Assembly: GCF_000384395.1 (NCBI RefSeq)
Contig: NZ_ARWE01000001.1
Location: 1,550,001 to 1,614,000, forward strand
DNA from: Geopsychrobacter electrodiphilus DSM 16401
Lineage (GTDB): Bacteria > Desulfobacterota > Desulfuromonadia > Desulfuromonadales > Geopsychrobacteraceae
DNA: 64,000 bases
Direction of reading: 5' to 3'
In this document: positions 63,391-64,000 of the stretch, one piece after another
Layout: each line of letters begins with the position of its first letter
How positions within the stretch are numbered: the stretch's first letter is position 1
Made by a program: the position numbers and the translations under genes
The notes under the pieces: generated by a model
Seen by the model: only the letters and a program-made list of their open reading frames with translations
Told to the model about the DNA's origin: nothing
The model's database searches: none

Positions 63391-63545
63391 CGATCATCCT
63401 TTTGGCGGACTCAATTTTAATTCAGATAAATATAACGCGATCGAACAGTGGCCCACCATCATACCTGAAGCTCTGACCCAGCGCATCTATCAATCCCTGG
63501 CAGGATCAGCCCTTGGCCCTGAGAGCCTGTTCCTGTATAGTCCCT

Positions 63546-63577
63546 CTGCCCTGCCATGAGCAGGCAGACTATATACT
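63546..63577 (+). promoter_or_regulatory. hairpin and -10-like element before tex
   Basis: CTGCC...GGCAG arms (63546-63567) around a CATGA loop, then TATACT (63572-63577), which would put the start near 63584. No convincing -35 hexamer, so an activator or the dyad may control it. The ATG of tex is at 63592. Confidence 0.4.
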
Positions 63578-63591
63578 GACAGGATCGATGA

Positions 63592-64000
63592 ATGATAGAT
63601 CAACTCATTGAAATTATTGCACAAGAAGTCGGTTGCCAGAGTCGGCAGGTTGCTCAGACCATTGATCTTTTTGCCGCTGGCGGTACGGTTCCATTTATCG
63701 CGCGTTATCGCAAAGAGGCGACCGGCGAACTGGATGAGGTCGCCATCCGCGACATTGAGCAGCGGATGAACTACTACCGTGAACTCGAAGATCGTCGCCA
63801 GACGATTCTCAAGGCGATTGAAGAACAGGGGAAGCTGTCCCCCGAGTTGAAAAAACGGATCCTGGCAACCCGTCAGAAAAACGAGCTTGAGGATCTCTAT
63901 CTGCCCTACAAGACCAAGCGTCGAACCAAGGCTTCAGTGGCACGAGAACGCGGGCTTGAACCCCTGGCGGCACAGATTTTGGCGATGGTTGGCTCTCCGG
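63592..64000 (+). CDS. tex: Tex-like RNA-binding transcriptional accessory protein (3' end outside the window)
   Basis: The first 136 residues are in the window: an N-terminal Tex helical region ([20 protein letters not shown]) with [40 protein letters not shown] and [16 protein letters not shown], which are diagnostic of Tex. The YqgF, HhH and S1 domains would follow past the window end. Divergent from the dppDF-like operon. Confidence 0.93.
   Translation, partial: MIDQLIEIIAQEVGCQSRQVAQTIDLFAAGGTVPFIARYRKEATGELDEVAIRDIEQRMNYYRELEDRRQTILKAIEEQGKLSPELKKRILATRQKNELEDLYLPYKTKRRTKASVARERGLEPLAAQILAMVGSP

Overview
The window reads as a contiguous stretch of a Desulfuromonadales-type chromosome (Geobacter, Desulfuromonas or Pelobacter relatives; formerly Deltaproteobacteria). 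This is inferred from gene content and order: a rimP-nusA-ylxR-infB-rbfA-nrnA-truB-rpsO-pnp block, DUF4388 and degenerate-receiver regulators, a PilT paralogue, ResB/CcsB (system II) cytochrome c maturation, DUF2148 iron-sulfur proteins, P-II/GlnA under a sigma54-like promoter, and an [FeFe]-hydrogenase-like domain fused to a sigma54 activator. No rRNA, tRNA, CRISPR array or prophage was seen. One intact IS30-family insertion sequence is present.

Layout. 1-3.3 kb: 3' part of an ABC-F ATPase, two small membrane proteins, and a phosphatidylglycerol-type lipid pair (CDP-alcohol phosphatidyltransferase plus HAD phosphatase). 3.3-6.4 kb: an Lrp/AsnC regulator with a dyad over its promoter, a diaminopimelate-decarboxylase-like enzyme and an RlmD-type methyltransferase. 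6.6-10.8 kb: DUF2148 protein, glnB-glnA, a ferredoxin-type protein behind a perfect FNR box, a possible short RNA, and a YgbA-type (nitrous-oxide-stimulated promoter family) protein. 10.8-12.2 kb: CDF metal transporter operon on the minus strand. 12.4-23.2 kb: mutS, amidase, glnD, xerD, an apgM-type phosphomutase, holC, trmJ and a small conserved protein. 23.2-33.3 kb: the translation and RNA operon, with a terminator-like leader before rimP. 33.4-35.3 kb: dut, DUF493, a YciO-type protein and an unknown protein.

35.3-42.3 kb: mostly minus strand, with a PilT paralogue, a DUF4388/GAF regulator, a receiver-GAF regulator and ResB/CcsB, plus a plus-strand SUMF1-like lipoprotein or exported protein. 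42.4-46 kb: a biotin operon bioW-bioF-bioH-bioC behind a clear BirA operator. It is unusual because it carries genes of two alternative pimelate routes. 46-52.4 kb: ArsR regulator, DUF3108 protein, CBS-type pyrophosphatase, IS30 element and a sensor histidine kinase. 52.7-58.6 kb: pyruvate carboxylase and, convergently, ptsP of the nitrogen PTS. 59-63.4 kb: the hydrogenase/sigma54-activator fusion and two orphan oligopeptide ABC ATPases. 63.6 kb to the end: start of tex.

The most interesting locus is 58.68-61.4 kb. A one-component regulator joins two 2[4Fe-4S]-type motifs, an H-cluster-like [FeFe]-hydrogenase domain, another iron-sulfur motif, a sigma54-activating AAA+ domain and a Fis-type helix-turn-helix. 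Just downstream are three copies of an inverted repeat of the form TTGTGCCA-N4-TGGCACAA (one extended to 14-bp perfect arms), and a fourth copy lies before the regulator's own start. Beyond the sites is a near-consensus -24/-12 sigma54 promoter that fires into about 120 nt ending at a strong intrinsic terminator, with no convincing ORF. ptsP has its own sigma70-like promoter after that terminator. This looks like a redox- or H2-sensing activator driving a small RNA. Functionally the window also holds several parts of nitrogen control: P-II, glutamine synthetase, the P-II uridylyltransferase and PtsP.
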